A DNA stretch of 64,000 nucleotides, from positions 1 through 64,000 of the forward strand of contig NZ_KI519424.1 of assembly GCF_000482465.1 (NCBI RefSeq). The letters are read 5' to 3'. The notes under the pieces were generated by a model. The model was not told the DNA's origin. It searched no databases and was given only the letters and a program-made list of their open reading frames with translations. Source of the DNA: Runella limosa DSM 17973. Its GTDB lineage: Bacteria; Bacteroidota; Bacteroidia; Cytophagales; Spirosomataceae. Both the position numbers and the translations under genes were made by a program. Every line of letters starts with the position of its first letter. Position 1 is the first letter of the stretch. This document shows, piece after piece, positions 1-8,365 of the stretch.

Positions 1-237
1 CCCCAACAAGATGCGCACATCGAAGCCTACCATTCCATCATGGAAAGCTCTGTATGTCAGAGGTTTGAATTTGACGATTTGAAGCAAGCTCGAGAAACAT
101 TGGAGGAATTTAGAAGTTTTTATAATTTCGAGAGAATACATGGAGGAATCAACTTTCAAAGCCCTTACAAGTATTTGCTCAAACATAACATTGACATGAA
201 AAATTTAACTCAAAATAAGACAAAAATCTGTGCTTGA
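1..237 (+). CDS. IS3-type transposase (OrfB/integrase core), C-terminal part only
   Basis: The frame is open from the first base of the window, so only the last 78 residues of a longer protein are visible. The motif QDAHIEAYHSIMESS followed by YNFERIHGGINFQSPYKYL is the usual end of the rve (DDE) integrase domain of IS3-family transposases, including the last catalytic Glu region (HIEAYHS). It would cut and join DNA to move its own insertion sequence. The right end of the IS should lie within the next 40 bases, just before the convergent SDR gene. The upstream part of the element and any orfA lie outside the window, so whether it is intact cannot be judged. Confidence 0.85.
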   Translation, partial: PQQDAHIEAYHSIMESSVCQRFEFDDLKQARETLEEFRSFYNFERIHGGINFQSPYKYLLKHNIDMKNLTQNKTKICA

Positions 238-272
238 AGTCTCTAACTTTCTATCATTTACGTGTCCAATAA

Positions 273-1115
273 TTAGCGGTTAGCACAGGTGTAATTTTTC
301 CAGTTTTCTAACTGACTTGATACTTCTTCTAATTTATTCTTAGAAATATCATAAGCATCTTGCCCTAAGAATAGATGTAAAGGTGGATTTTGTTCTTTAC
401 TCATTTCAATCAAGACATTAATTGCCTTATCTGGGTCTCCTGGTTGATTGCCATCTATTTCGTTTTGATGTGCAGTCTGTGATTGTCTTGCTTCCAAGTA
501 ATCGTCAATTGGATTTTTGGGTGCTAAAACGGAATCTTTAGACAAGAAGCTAGTTCTGAAATAGCCAGGATATACCAGAGTAACATTTACTCCAAACGGT
601 TTGGCTTCTACAGCAAGGGCTTCGGTTAAACCTGCTACTGCAAATTTTGTAGAACAATAAATTCCCCAAGCCGCAAAGCTTCCCACGAAACCACCAATAG
701 ACGATATATTAAAAATATGTCCCGATTTGTTAGCTCTCAAATGAGGTAATACTTGGCGAGTTACATTCAGAAGCCCGAAAACATTTACATCGTAATTGCT
801 CCTTACTTCTTCGTTTGAAAGTTCTTCAATCGTTCCAATTTGACCATAACCAGCATTGTTTACTACTACATCAATTGTTTTGAAATGTTGAATTGCTTTT
901 GCAACGGCAATTTTTACGCTTTGCTCATTAACTATATCAACTTCCAATGGCAGAAAGTTTTCAGACTGCTCGCCTACTTCGTTCACTAATGATTTTATAG
1001 TTCGGGAAGTGGCAGCCACTTGATAGCCATCATTCAAAAGTCGCTTTACAAGTGTAAGTCCTAAGCCTTTTGAAGCCCCTGTTACAAACCAAACTTTATT
1101 TTTTAAATTTTCCAT
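273..1115 (-). CDS. Short-chain dehydrogenase/reductase (SDR) family oxidoreductase
   Basis: A 280-residue classical SDR. The NAD(P)-binding TGASKGLG is at residues 12-19, NNAGYG is at about 86-91, and the catalytic Ser (about 138-139), Tyr153 and Lys157 form the YxxxK motif (YCSTK). It should reduce a carbonyl or oxidise an alcohol with NAD(P)H in the cytoplasm; the substrate cannot be read from sequence. It lies 58 bases downstream of a VOC-domain gene on the same strand, with an AraC regulator just beyond, so the three may form a small stress or detoxification locus. The start is ATG. Its 3' end faces the IS3 remnant. Confidence 0.93.
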   Translation of the reverse strand: MENLKNKVWFVTGASKGLGLTLVKRLLNDGYQVAATSRTIKSLVNEVGEQSENFLPLEVDIVNEQSVKIAVAKAIQHFKTIDVVVNNAGYGQIGTIEELSNEEVRSNYDVNVFGLLNVTRQVLPHLRANKSGHIFNISSIGGFVGSFAAWGIYCSTKFAVAGLTEALAVEAKPFGVNVTLVYPGYFRTSFLSKDSVLAPKNPIDDYLEARQSQTAHQNEIDGNQPGDPDKAINVLIEMSKEQNPPLHLFLGQDAYDISKNKLEEVSSQLENWKNYTCANR

Positions 1116-1173
1116 GTTTCCTAATTGTTAACTAAATCTAAGGTTTCTATAATATTGAATACCTGTTTTGACA

Positions 1174-1635
1174 TTATGAAATCACTTCTGCGAGCTCTAT
1201 TACATTTCCCCATAGGTCAGAGAAGAAACCAAGACGTTTGCCAATTACAGGAAGGTTAAAAGGCTCACCGAGAATAGTTACACCACGTTTGCTTAATTCG
1301 GCAAGCGTTTCATCTACGCTTTTTACATCCATACAAATGTGATGGTAGCCGCTTGGGTGAAGGCTTTCGTTTAGGTCGGCATAGTTGGCTTTAGGTTCAG
1401 GGTTGCCACCAGCTAATAACTCAATCCAGAAATTGTCATCATTGGCGGGAGCTAAATAAGCCAGTTGTAAATCGCCAAATGGCCATTCATGCAGTAAACG
1501 GAAATCTAATTTTTCCATGTACCAGTTTTTAGTTTGTTCATAGTTAGGAACTCTGAGTGCTACGTGAGCACCTCTCATGTTGCTAAATACACTTTGTGTA
1601 TTTTTTGCAGGAATATTGATTGTTGTGTTTTCCAT
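1174..1635 (-). CDS. VOC (glyoxalase/bleomycin-resistance fold) family protein
   Basis: A 153-residue protein with one VOC module: GAHVALRVPNYEQTKNWYMEKL at the N-terminus, a middle FWIELLAGG and SGYHHICMDVKS, and an end GNVIELAE. The His and Glu residues at these places are the usual metal ligands of glyoxalase-like enzymes. The frame stays open upstream to 1767, but that part overlaps the terminator hairpin of the AraC gene and has no convincing start, so ATG at 1635 is chosen. It probably forms an operon with the SDR gene downstream. The substrate is unknown. Confidence 0.85.
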   Translation of the reverse strand: MENTTINIPAKNTQSVFSNMRGAHVALRVPNYEQTKNWYMEKLDFRLLHEWPFGDLQLAYLAPANDDNFWIELLAGGNPEPKANYADLNESLHPSGYHHICMDVKSVDETLAELSKRGVTILGEPFNLPVIGKRLGFFSDLWGNVIELAEVIS

Positions 1636-1747
1636 TTTGTTTGATTTTTTATTCGTTATTGATGATACAAAGGTGCTACGGTTTCCTGCCTTTTGTGTTA
1701 GGAAAGCCAAAGGGGCTATTATGAATATCAAAGATGAGTATTGAGCA

Positions 1748-1785
1748 AAAAAAAATGCTGCTATCAATTAGCAGCATTTTTTGAA
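1748..1785. terminator. Bidirectional intrinsic terminator after the AraC gene
   Basis: Stem TGCTGCTA (1756-1763) and TAGCAGCA (1769-1776) with a 5-base loop. There is a T-run on both strands (nine A before, six T after). It ends the AraC transcript and isolates it from the VOC gene. Confidence 0.85.
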
Positions 1786-1815
1786 TATTAAATGGGAGCT
1801 TATTTTAAGCTACGC

Positions 1816-2745
1816 TTATGCTTTGGCAGAGAGAAACGATTTCCTAAACGCTACAGGAGTAAGTCCTGTATTTTTTTTGAAGAAAACAGAAAAATTTGGT
1901 TGGTCAGAAAATCCCATGCTGTAACTAATATTATGCAAGTTCCAGTCTGTTTGAAGCAGTAAAACTTTGGCTTCATCCAAAAGCCTATTGCGAATATGAG
2001 TACTTGCATTTTGCCCTGTATGTTTTTTCAATAATTCATTCAGGTAATTGGGATGAATACCTAAGTCGGCTGCAAATTCCTTTGCAGTTCGTATGCGTAT
2101 TGGGGAATTGTAATTAATATTTGAGGTCTCTGTTTCCAATAAGTTGAAAAATTGATGTACGTGTGAAAACTCCTCAGTAACAGCATCGGGCTTGGGGTAT
2201 TTTCCCACTTTCATACTCTCTACCATTAATAGCTGAATATAAGCCTGTATTGAATCTTCCTTGTAAGTGCCATTGGTATCTTCTTCTTCCTGCATTTTGA
2301 TAAATAGATTATTGATAACAGGCACTTCAGATTCACTCAAACGAATTACACTTTTTGATTTGTCGGTATAGAGAGCAAATTTGTCGATAGTAGATTTTAG
2401 ATTTGGAAAGATATTTGTGAACTCTTTTTTGAAAAGCACATAATATCCTGCTGGTTCATCGGAAAGATTTTTCCATGAAATAATATCATTAGGATGAATA
2501 TACAACAAAGTAGGTTCGTCAATGTAGTAGGTGTTAAGCCCCATTGTAAAAACGCCTGAACCTTTTGAGATAAATAATACTTTGTAAAATTCACGCCTGT
2601 TTGGTGATAAATAATTTCTGCATTCGTGATACTTACGATTAAATACTTTTACTGTCCATTCTTCATAAAAATCCCTCAAAACGGGAATCATATCAGGTAA
2701 ATTTCGTAAGGTATCTATTTGTTTTAAATCTATTGTAGTTTTCAT
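1816..2745 (-). CDS. AraC-family transcriptional regulator
   Basis: 309 residues. The last ~100 carry the double helix-turn-helix of AraC/XylS proteins: AKEFAADLGIHPNYLNELLKK for the first HTH, and ISYSMGFSDQPNFSVFFKK then GLTPVAFRK for the second. The N-terminal two thirds look like the cupin-like sensing domain common in Bacteroidota AraC proteins (IDEPTLLYIHPNDIISW). It should bind DNA and activate nearby genes in response to a small molecule. The VOC and SDR genes immediately downstream on the same strand are the obvious candidates (inference from position). It has its own terminator at 1748-1785. ATG start. Confidence 0.92.
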   Translation of the reverse strand: MKTTIDLKQIDTLRNLPDMIPVLRDFYEEWTVKVFNRKYHECRNYLSPNRREFYKVLFISKGSGVFTMGLNTYYIDEPTLLYIHPNDIISWKNLSDEPAGYYVLFKKEFTNIFPNLKSTIDKFALYTDKSKSVIRLSESEVPVINNLFIKMQEEEDTNGTYKEDSIQAYIQLLMVESMKVGKYPKPDAVTEEFSHVHQFFNLLETETSNINYNSPIRIRTAKEFAADLGIHPNYLNELLKKHTGQNASTHIRNRLLDEAKVLLLQTDWNLHNISYSMGFSDQPNFSVFFKKNTGLTPVAFRKSFLSAKA

Positions 2746-2811
2746 TACTTAAAAATCTATTGTTCTACTTTCTATCAATTCACGATTAATTGTTGTCCAA
2801 ATTGACAGGCC

Positions 2812-2834
2812 TGCCCATGCGGTCTGCATGGGCA
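2812..2834. other. Hairpin in the rpe-AraC intergenic region
   Basis: TGCCCATGC (2812-2820), loop GGTCT, GCATGGGCA (2826-2834), followed by TTTTCG on the + strand. It sits beyond the rpe stop and could be its transcript end, but on the rpe strand there is no T-run, so its function is unsure. Confidence 0.5.
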
Positions 2835-2896
2835 TTTTCGTAGGCAGATTTAACTCCCTTAGCTGGAGCCCTCAAAACACCAAAGCCTTTCTCAAT

Positions 2897-3553
2897 TTAC
2901 CAAACCTTCTTCAAATTTGAAATCGTTTCGATGGGGTCTTGGGCGTTGAAAACAAAGCTCCCTGCGACCAGCGCTCTTGCTCCTGCGTGGTAGAGGAGGG
3001 GCGCATTTTCTTGGTTGACACCACCATCTATTTCTATTATGGCTTTACTTCCCTGCTTCTCAATCAATGCCGCTGCCTGGCGTACACGCTCGTAGGTGCG
3101 TTCAATGAATTTTTGCCCGCCAAAACCTGGATTGACGGACATAATCAGTACCAAGTCCAAATCGGCAATGACGTCTTCGAGAACGCTCACGGGCGTGTGA
3201 GGGTTAAGAGCAACCCCTGCTTTGGCCCCTAAGTCCTTGATTTGTTGAATAGTACGGTGAAGATGCGGGCAAGCTTCGTAATGAACCGTCAACACCTCGG
3301 CTCCTGCGTCACGAAAGGCGGCAAGGTAGCGCTCTGGTTGCACAATCATTAAATGGACATCCAGCGGTTTTTGAGCGTGTTTTTTGATCGCAGCCGTGAC
3401 GGGTAACCCGAAAGAAATGTTGGGAACAAACACGCCATCCATGATGTCAACGTGAATCCAATCGGCTTCACTGGCATTAAGCATTTCAACATCGCGTTGG
3501 AGGTTAGCAAAGTCGGCGGCCAAAACCGAAGGAGCAATAAGGGGAGATGTCAT
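2897..3553 (-). CDS. rpe: Ribulose-phosphate 3-epimerase
   Basis: 218 residues, the usual length. It interconverts D-ribulose 5-phosphate and D-xylulose 5-phosphate in the pentose phosphate pathway, in the cytoplasm. The TIM-barrel signatures are all present: the N-terminus IAPSVLAADF, HVDIMDGVFVPNISFG with the metal/catalytic Asp, LDVHLM, VNPGFGGQKFI and IEIDGGV. ATG start at 3553. It is separated by about 40 bases from the Ada-like gene upstream on the same strand, so the two may be co-transcribed. Confidence 0.98.
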   Translation of the reverse strand: MTSPLIAPSVLAADFANLQRDVEMLNASEADWIHVDIMDGVFVPNISFGLPVTAAIKKHAQKPLDVHLMIVQPERYLAAFRDAGAEVLTVHYEACPHLHRTIQQIKDLGAKAGVALNPHTPVSVLEDVIADLDLVLIMSVNPGFGGQKFIERTYERVRQAAALIEKQGSKAIIEIDGGVNQENAPLLYHAGARALVAGSFVFNAQDPIETISNLKKVW

Positions 3554-3596
3554 GAAAAAAGAAATCTTGATTTTGGCCGCAAAGTTCGCCTTTTTT

Positions 3597-4448
3597 TTAC
3601 GAAATCTGGCTCATTTCCCAGCCCAAAATTGCCTTTTTTCGGGTAATACCCCAGCGATAACCCCCAATTCCCCCGACTTTTTGCAAAACTCGATGGCAAG
3701 GAATTAGATAGGCAATGCGGTTACTTCCAATGGCAGTTCCTACGGCTCTGTGGGCAGATGGTTGTCCGATTCGTTGGGCAATTTGCTCATAACTAGCTAG
3801 TTGTCCTTTTGGGATGGATAGCAAGGCTTCCCAAACTTTGATTTGAAAATTGGTGCCGCGCAACAAAACCGTAATGGGTTGTGTCATATCTCGCGCAACA
3901 TCAAAAATCTGATTGATCGTAGATTGGGTGATTTCAGGCGCGTGAATCCAGGTTGCATTTATCCATTCCTGTTGGAGCGAATGGGTGAGCGGTTCGGCTT
4001 CCTCTTCTTCCAAAAACCTTAATTCCATCACCCCCCGAGCTGTGACCGCAATGAAACAAGCTCCGAAAGGCGTTTCGTGGATGCCGAAGTGGACGGTAAG
4101 TCCTTGTCCTTGGTGCTTAAACTCCGCAGGAGTCATGGCTTCGTAAGTCACAAACAAATCGTGCAGGCGACTGGTGCTCGATAAGCCTGCTTCAAGGGTG
4201 GTATCAAGTAAGTTGGCCGACTGGGCGAGGCGTTCTTTGGCAAATTCTTTGGTTAAAAAACGCAAAAATCGCTGTGGACTTGTCCCCGCCCAACGGCTAA
4301 AAAGTCGGTTGAAGTGAAACTCCGACAACGCTACGTGATTGGCAATATCGGCCAACGACGGCTGTTGTTGAAAATTAACTTCAATAAAACGAATCGCTTT
4401 TTCAATTCGTTGGTAATCAATGCTTTGTTGTTCGCTGATAGTATCCAT
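3597..4448 (-). CDS. Ada-like protein: AraC HTH fused to methylated-DNA-cysteine S-methyltransferase
   Basis: 283 residues from the ATG at 4448 (a TTG at 4517 would add 23 residues and is less likely). The N-terminal ~100 residues form an AraC-type HTH (SLADIANHVALSEFHFNRLF). The C-terminal half is an O6-methylguanine-DNA methyltransferase with the active-site motif PCHRV (Cys251) and the DNA-binding FQIKVWEALLSIPKGQLASY. It should remove alkyl groups from guanine, and may also act as a regulator. It lacks the N-terminal Cys-rich phosphotriester-sensing domain of E. coli Ada, so it resembles the shortened Ada-C type. The substrate cysteine is present, so it is probably active. Confidence 0.92.
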   Translation of the reverse strand: MDTISEQQSIDYQRIEKAIRFIEVNFQQQPSLADIANHVALSEFHFNRLFSRWAGTSPQRFLRFLTKEFAKERLAQSANLLDTTLEAGLSSTSRLHDLFVTYEAMTPAEFKHQGQGLTVHFGIHETPFGACFIAVTARGVMELRFLEEEEAEPLTHSLQQEWINATWIHAPEITQSTINQIFDVARDMTQPITVLLRGTNFQIKVWEALLSIPKGQLASYEQIAQRIGQPSAHRAVGTAIGSNRIAYLIPCHRVLQKVGGIGGYRWGITRKKAILGWEMSQIS

Positions 4449-4523
4449 TTCTGGGGAGATTTCTTTCAGCAAAAATAGGTAGAAATCAGCATTACATTCA
4501 ATCCGAATCTTGCTCAATTGGCC

Positions 4524-4913
4524 TCATTGGTCGGTCGAGTCACTCAGCTCGTAGCGCACGTAAGGCGCGGAGGTATCGGCAACCATTAGGCTTTTTTTCT
4601 GGGTTTTGTTTCGGCTTCGGAGGGTAGGTTGTTTGTAATTATTGGGCTGACTTTTAACGGATCTGACCGAAAAAGTAATCCCGCCTACCTGTTTTTTACT
4701 CATCTGAATCTGTTTCTGTTCTTTGTACGACAAGTGCGGCGAAAAAACAAAAGGTGCTTTGTCCACCTTAATGGTGGTTTTGGGGTTGTTTTGTGGCGAA
4801 GGATAATTATTGCGGTCTTCTTTGTTGTGTTGTGCGTTACTGAAATGGGAATTTAGAACCCACAACAAACACATAACCGCCATGCTTCGACATGGAGTTA
4901 AGGTACGCTTCAT
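4524..4913 (-). CDS. Small secreted protein of unknown function
   Basis: 129 residues. The first ~27 form a signal peptide (MKRTLTPCRSMAVMCLLWVL then SHFSNA, cleavage near AQ), so it should be exported to the periplasm or surface. The mature part is polar and rich in Lys, Ser, Asn and Gln, with no recognised domain. It ends 75 bases before the ATG of the Ada-like gene on the same strand, so they may share a transcript. ATG start at 4913. I do not recognise the family. Confidence 0.65.
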   Translation of the reverse strand: MKRTLTPCRSMAVMCLLWVLNSHFSNAQHNKEDRNNYPSPQNNPKTTIKVDKAPFVFSPHLSYKEQKQIQMSKKQVGGITFSVRSVKSQPNNYKQPTLRSRNKTQKKSLMVADTSAPYVRYELSDSTDQ

Positions 4914-4977
4914 GATGGTACTTGTTCTGATTGGAATACATTACTTAAAGTACCAAAGATAAGCGGAATTACCTGTT

Positions 4978-5529
4978 TTACTCAAAAAAAGTACTTAATT
5001 TTTGTTTGCGTGCCATACGCATAATAGACTCCGAATTGTTGTAGCTTGCTACATCTTCCAGCGGAATCCAGACCAAGTTTTTGGATTCATTGTTGATTTT
5101 CAAGGGTATAGATTTATTGGCACGTAGCAGAAAACGGATGTCGTAGTGAAAATGGGCGGGATCTTTGGTGTTTGCAGGGATTAAGTGAACATCCACATCA
5201 TAGATTGAATGGGACACGACTTCAACAGACACTAAGCCTGTTTCTTCTTGTGCTTCCTTAATCGCTACTTGCAAAATGTCCCATTCGCCATCGGCGTGGC
5301 CTCCTGGTTGAAACCAGCGGTCAAGTTTTCGATGGTGCATCAGTAGGACAAATTGCCCTGTTTCATCCACCACCCAAGCAGAACCTGTGATATGACCAAT
5401 CTGGAGTGAGCGTTCAAAACAGGCAGGATTTTGTTTCACAAATTCAATGGTTTCGAGCCACATGCGTTGTTCTTCGGTGTCAGTGGGTTGGTAAGCTTGG
5501 AGGAGTTGAAGGAGTGGAGTACGGTTCAT
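4978..5529 (-). CDS. NUDIX hydrolase
   Basis: 183 residues from ATG 5529 (a TTG 21 bases upstream is in frame but unlikely). The Nudix box, about residues 76-99, reads GGHADGEWDILQVAIKEAQE followed by ETGL. This gives the GX5EX7REUXEEXGU pattern with the metal-binding Glu residues, except that the usual Arg is Lys. Such enzymes hydrolyse nucleoside diphosphates linked to another group; the substrate is not predictable here. It is divergently transcribed from the DUF2911 gene, with about 115 bases between. Confidence 0.92.
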   Translation of the reverse strand: MNRTPLLQLLQAYQPTDTEEQRMWLETIEFVKQNPACFERSLQIGHITGSAWVVDETGQFVLLMHHRKLDRWFQPGGHADGEWDILQVAIKEAQEETGLVSVEVVSHSIYDVDVHLIPANTKDPAHFHYDIRFLLRANKSIPLKINNESKNLVWIPLEDVASYNNSESIMRMARKQKLSTFFE

Positions 5530-5643
5530 ACGTTTGTTAAAATTGCACAATATTCAGGGACGAAGGTATGGAATCTATCACATTCTTTTCCGTATCTTCG
5601 CCTCGAAAATTTCCCAAAATTATCTAATAAAATACCTAAAAAG

Positions 5644-6516
5644 ATGAAAAAATCGTTGGTAATCACCGCTTTAACTTTTGTTGGCGGTATGGCTATGGCC
5701 CAAATCCGTACCCCACAACCTAGTCCAGCAGCGACAGTGATGCAAACTGTAGGAGTCACTGACATTACAGTAAAATACTCTCGTCCAGCCGTAAAAGGCC
5801 GTGAGGTATTTGGTAAACTTGTTCCTTATGGACAGTTTTGGCGCACAGGTGCCAACCAAGCAACTGCCATTGAGTTTTCAACAGATATTATGTTGGATGG
5901 CAAAACAGTTCCAGCAGGTAAATACTTCCTTTATAGCATTCCAAATGCCGATGCGTGGACGGTAATTATCAATAAATCAGCCGCAACTGCGCCCGAACAA
6001 TACAAACAAGCAGACGACGTAGCGCGCATATCGGTGAAGCCTGAGCAAGCAGCCATGACGGAATCGTTTGAAATTGGTTTCTCAAACATTACAGACTCTA
6101 CGGCTAATCTGGACATCAAATGGGACAAAGTTAAAGTAAGCCCATTGTTGGCCATTCCTACGACTAAAATTGTGGAAACAGCCATTGATAAAGCGGCGGA
6201 AGCAAGTGCTAACAACATGAATGCGGGCGCAACGTATTTGTTGGGCAAAGGAAGTAATTTACAAAAAGCCCTTTCTATGGTCAACCAAGCGGTAGCTTAC
6301 AAAGAGACTTTCCGTAACGTTTGGACTAAAGCCCAGATTTTGGCCAAGTTGGGTAATTTTGCTGAAGCAGCACCGTTGGCGAAAAAAGCGTTGGATTTGG
6401 GTCAGTCGAGCAACGATACTTCTTTCCCATTCTTTAAAGATGCCATCGAAAAAGGCGCCGCTGAGTTTGCCTCAAAAATTCCAGTGCCTGTGTTGCCTAC
6501 TAAGAAGAAAAAATAA
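5644..6516 (+). CDS. Secreted DUF2911-domain protein with C-terminal TPR-like part
   Basis: 290 residues starting at ATG 5644. An open frame extends upstream but crosses the NUDIX start region. A signal peptide (MKKSLVITALTFVGGMAMAQ) implies export. Residues ~20-165 match the DUF2911 family of Bacteroidota (VKYSRPAVKGREVFG, GQFWRTGANQATAIEFS, GKYFLYSIP). The C-terminal ~110 residues resemble helical TPR-type repeats (AYLLGKG..LQKALSMVNQAV, ILAKLGNFAEAAPLAKKALDL). The function is unknown. A strong terminator follows directly. Confidence 0.88.
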   Translation: MKKSLVITALTFVGGMAMAQIRTPQPSPAATVMQTVGVTDITVKYSRPAVKGREVFGKLVPYGQFWRTGANQATAIEFSTDIMLDGKTVPAGKYFLYSIPNADAWTVIINKSAATAPEQYKQADDVARISVKPEQAAMTESFEIGFSNITDSTANLDIKWDKVKVSPLLAIPTTKIVETAIDKAAEASANNMNAGATYLLGKGSNLQKALSMVNQAVAYKETFRNVWTKAQILAKLGNFAEAAPLAKKALDLGQSSNDTSFPFFKDAIEKGAAEFASKIPVPVLPTKKKK

Positions 6517-6536
6517 AATGCTCTTTGTTTAACAGA

Positions 6537-6567
6537 AAAGCCCCGACCAAATCGGGGCTTTTCTATT
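6537..6567 (+). terminator. Intrinsic terminator of the DUF2911 gene
   Basis: AAAAGCCCCGA (6537-6547), 5-base loop, TCGGGGCTTTT (6553-6563), then T-rich sequence. It probably also stops the opposing bifunctional-nuclease transcript. Confidence 0.9.
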
Positions 6568-6598
6568 GAGAACAGTTGATGAAAACAATTCCCTTTTG

Positions 6599-7189
6599 CT
6601 AGTTACGACGGGCTATTTCGTCACGAATTTTAGCGGCTTTTTCGTATTCTTCGTTGTTGAGAGATTGCTCCAACACTTTGTGAAGCTCTTCTAAACTCAT
6701 GTTTTTGATTTGGTCAGTCCACGAACGTGGCTTTGACGACTGTACAATTTCTTCTATGGGTTCGTCGGCATCAGACTGTGAACCAGAGGTAATACCTGCT
6801 TCCGACAAAATGGTTTCGTACGTATAAATTGGCACATTGAAACGCAGTGCAATGGCTATGGCATCAGAAGGACGCGCATCAATGACCGTATCACGAATGC
6901 CATCAGTGCATTGCAAACGAGCGAAGAAGATGCCTTCTTTTAAATCCGAAATGATAATTTCACTGACTGAATAATTGAATGCCTTTGCAAACGACTTGAA
7001 CAAGTCGTGGGTCATGGGACGATTGGGCTGGATTTTTTCTATTTCTATCGCAATGGCTTGCGCTTCAAACATCCCAATAATAATCGGTAAACGACGGTTT
7101 CCGTATTCTTCTCCCAACACCAAAGCAAACGAACCAGTTTGGGATTGGCTTGGGGAAAGCCCCAAAATTTCAAGTTTTATTTTTTCCAC
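6599..7189 (-). CDS. Bifunctional nuclease family protein (BFN/DUF151) with C-terminal UVR motif
   Basis: 196 residues from GTG at 7189 (VEKIKLEILGLSPSQSQTGS), the conserved beginning of this family in Bacteroidota. A TTG 39 bases upstream would add an unusual tail. Residues 1-135 are the BFN domain (LGEEYGNRRLPIIIGMFEAQ, DARPSDAIAIALR). The C-terminus SLEELHKVLEQSLNNEEYEK is a UvrB/UvrC-like helical motif. BFN proteins were described as having DNase and RNase activity in plants; the bacterial role is not firmly established. Single gene, convergent with the DUF2911 gene. Confidence 0.9.
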   Translation of the reverse strand: MEKIKLEILGLSPSQSQTGSFALVLGEEYGNRRLPIIIGMFEAQAIAIEIEKIQPNRPMTHDLFKSFAKAFNYSVSEIIISDLKEGIFFARLQCTDGIRDTVIDARPSDAIAIALRFNVPIYTYETILSEAGITSGSQSDADEPIEEIVQSSKPRSWTDQIKNMSLEELHKVLEQSLNNEEYEKAAKIRDEIARRN

Positions 7190-7362
7190 TATGATAAATG
7201 CTAAAGCACGGCTTTTTTTAGGACACAAAAATAGTAAACCTGCGGGGATTTGAAAAGGCTTTCTTTTCTCCCGCAGGTTTGTAACATTGGAACTTTCGAC
7301 GAAGTTTCAAAATAATAAAAGACAAGTGGCAAATTAGCAAGTGGCAAAGTACTTCTTACCTC

Positions 7363-8328
7363 TTATTTACTTTCTTTGACCGCTTTTGTCAAGCGAGGTA
7401 AAATGTCAAAAACATCACCTACGATGCCGTAATCGGCGGCTTTGAAGAATGGCGCTTCGGGGTCTTTGTTGATGGCCACAATCACTTTGGAAGAGTTGAC
7501 ACCCGCTAAGTGCTGAATAGCTCCCGAAATTCCGCAAGCAATGTACAAATTAGGTGCCACTTTGATACCTGTTTGGCCAATGTGCTCGTGGTGAGGGCGC
7601 CAGTCAAGGTCAGAAACTGGTTTTGAACAACCCGTAGCTGCACCAAGTGACTGTGCCAAGTCGAGTAGCGGTTGCCAATGTTCAGGGCCTTTCATTCCAC
7701 GTCCACCCGACACCACAATGTCGGCTTCGGTCAGCGACAACTCTCCGCTGGCTTTTTCTTGGCTGATTACTTTGGCTACAAAATCGCCACTACCAAGGGC
7801 AGGAGAGAAGCCAACAACCTCGGCACTTCCGCTGCCAGCAATGGCCTCGATGGCATTTTTCTTAATACCCAAAATTTTGATTGCTCCTTTTACTGCGACT
7901 GTTGCAAAAGCTTTTCCTGTATAAATACTGCGTTTTACCTTAAAACCGTCGGTCAAATCTGGCAGTTCGGTTACGCCTGATACAATGCTTGCGCCTAATT
8001 TAGCGGCAGCGCGTGCCCCCATCGAATCACACAAACCTGATTTTGGCAGAATAACTACCTCGGCTCCTTCCTGCTGAACTGCGGCGGCCAATACCGAGGC
8101 GTAAGCCATGGCGTTTTCAGTAGCTAATTCTGGCGCGTTTGCGTGCAAAACTTTGCTGGCACCGTACGCACCTGCGGAGGCTAATTCCGACGTTTCGGCA
8201 TTGCCAATGGCCAAAACAGTGGCGGTAGTTCCTTTTACTTTGGCAATTTCTGCTCCGTATGCAATGGCTTCCAAAGATGTTTTTTTGATACTACCGTTAT
8301 CGAGTTCTACAAATATTAAAATTGACAT
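7363..8328 (-). CDS. etfA: Electron transfer flavoprotein subunit alpha
   Basis: 321 residues. Together with EtfB it carries electrons from acyl-CoA dehydrogenases to the quinone pool through ETF-quinone oxidoreductase. The C-terminal FAD-binding domain is clear: VSGGRGMKGPEHWQPLLDLA, SDLDWRPHHEHIGQTG, YIACGISGAIQHLAG and AINKDPEAPFFKAADYGIVG. It lies 37 bases downstream of etfB in an operon. ATG start. Confidence 0.98.
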   Translation of the reverse strand: MSILIFVELDNGSIKKTSLEAIAYGAEIAKVKGTTATVLAIGNAETSELASAGAYGASKVLHANAPELATENAMAYASVLAAAVQQEGAEVVILPKSGLCDSMGARAAAKLGASIVSGVTELPDLTDGFKVKRSIYTGKAFATVAVKGAIKILGIKKNAIEAIAGSGSAEVVGFSPALGSGDFVAKVISQEKASGELSLTEADIVVSGGRGMKGPEHWQPLLDLAQSLGAATGCSKPVSDLDWRPHHEHIGQTGIKVAPNLYIACGISGAIQHLAGVNSSKVIVAINKDPEAPFFKAADYGIVGDVFDILPRLTKAVKESK

Positions 8329-8365
8329 GATTTCTAAGTTTTTTGCGTTTGAAAATTGACAGTTT

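Noticed and set aside
4449-4517. TTG start for the Ada-like protein
   Set aside because: It adds 23 unconserved-looking residues; ATG 4448 is directly before the HTH domain.
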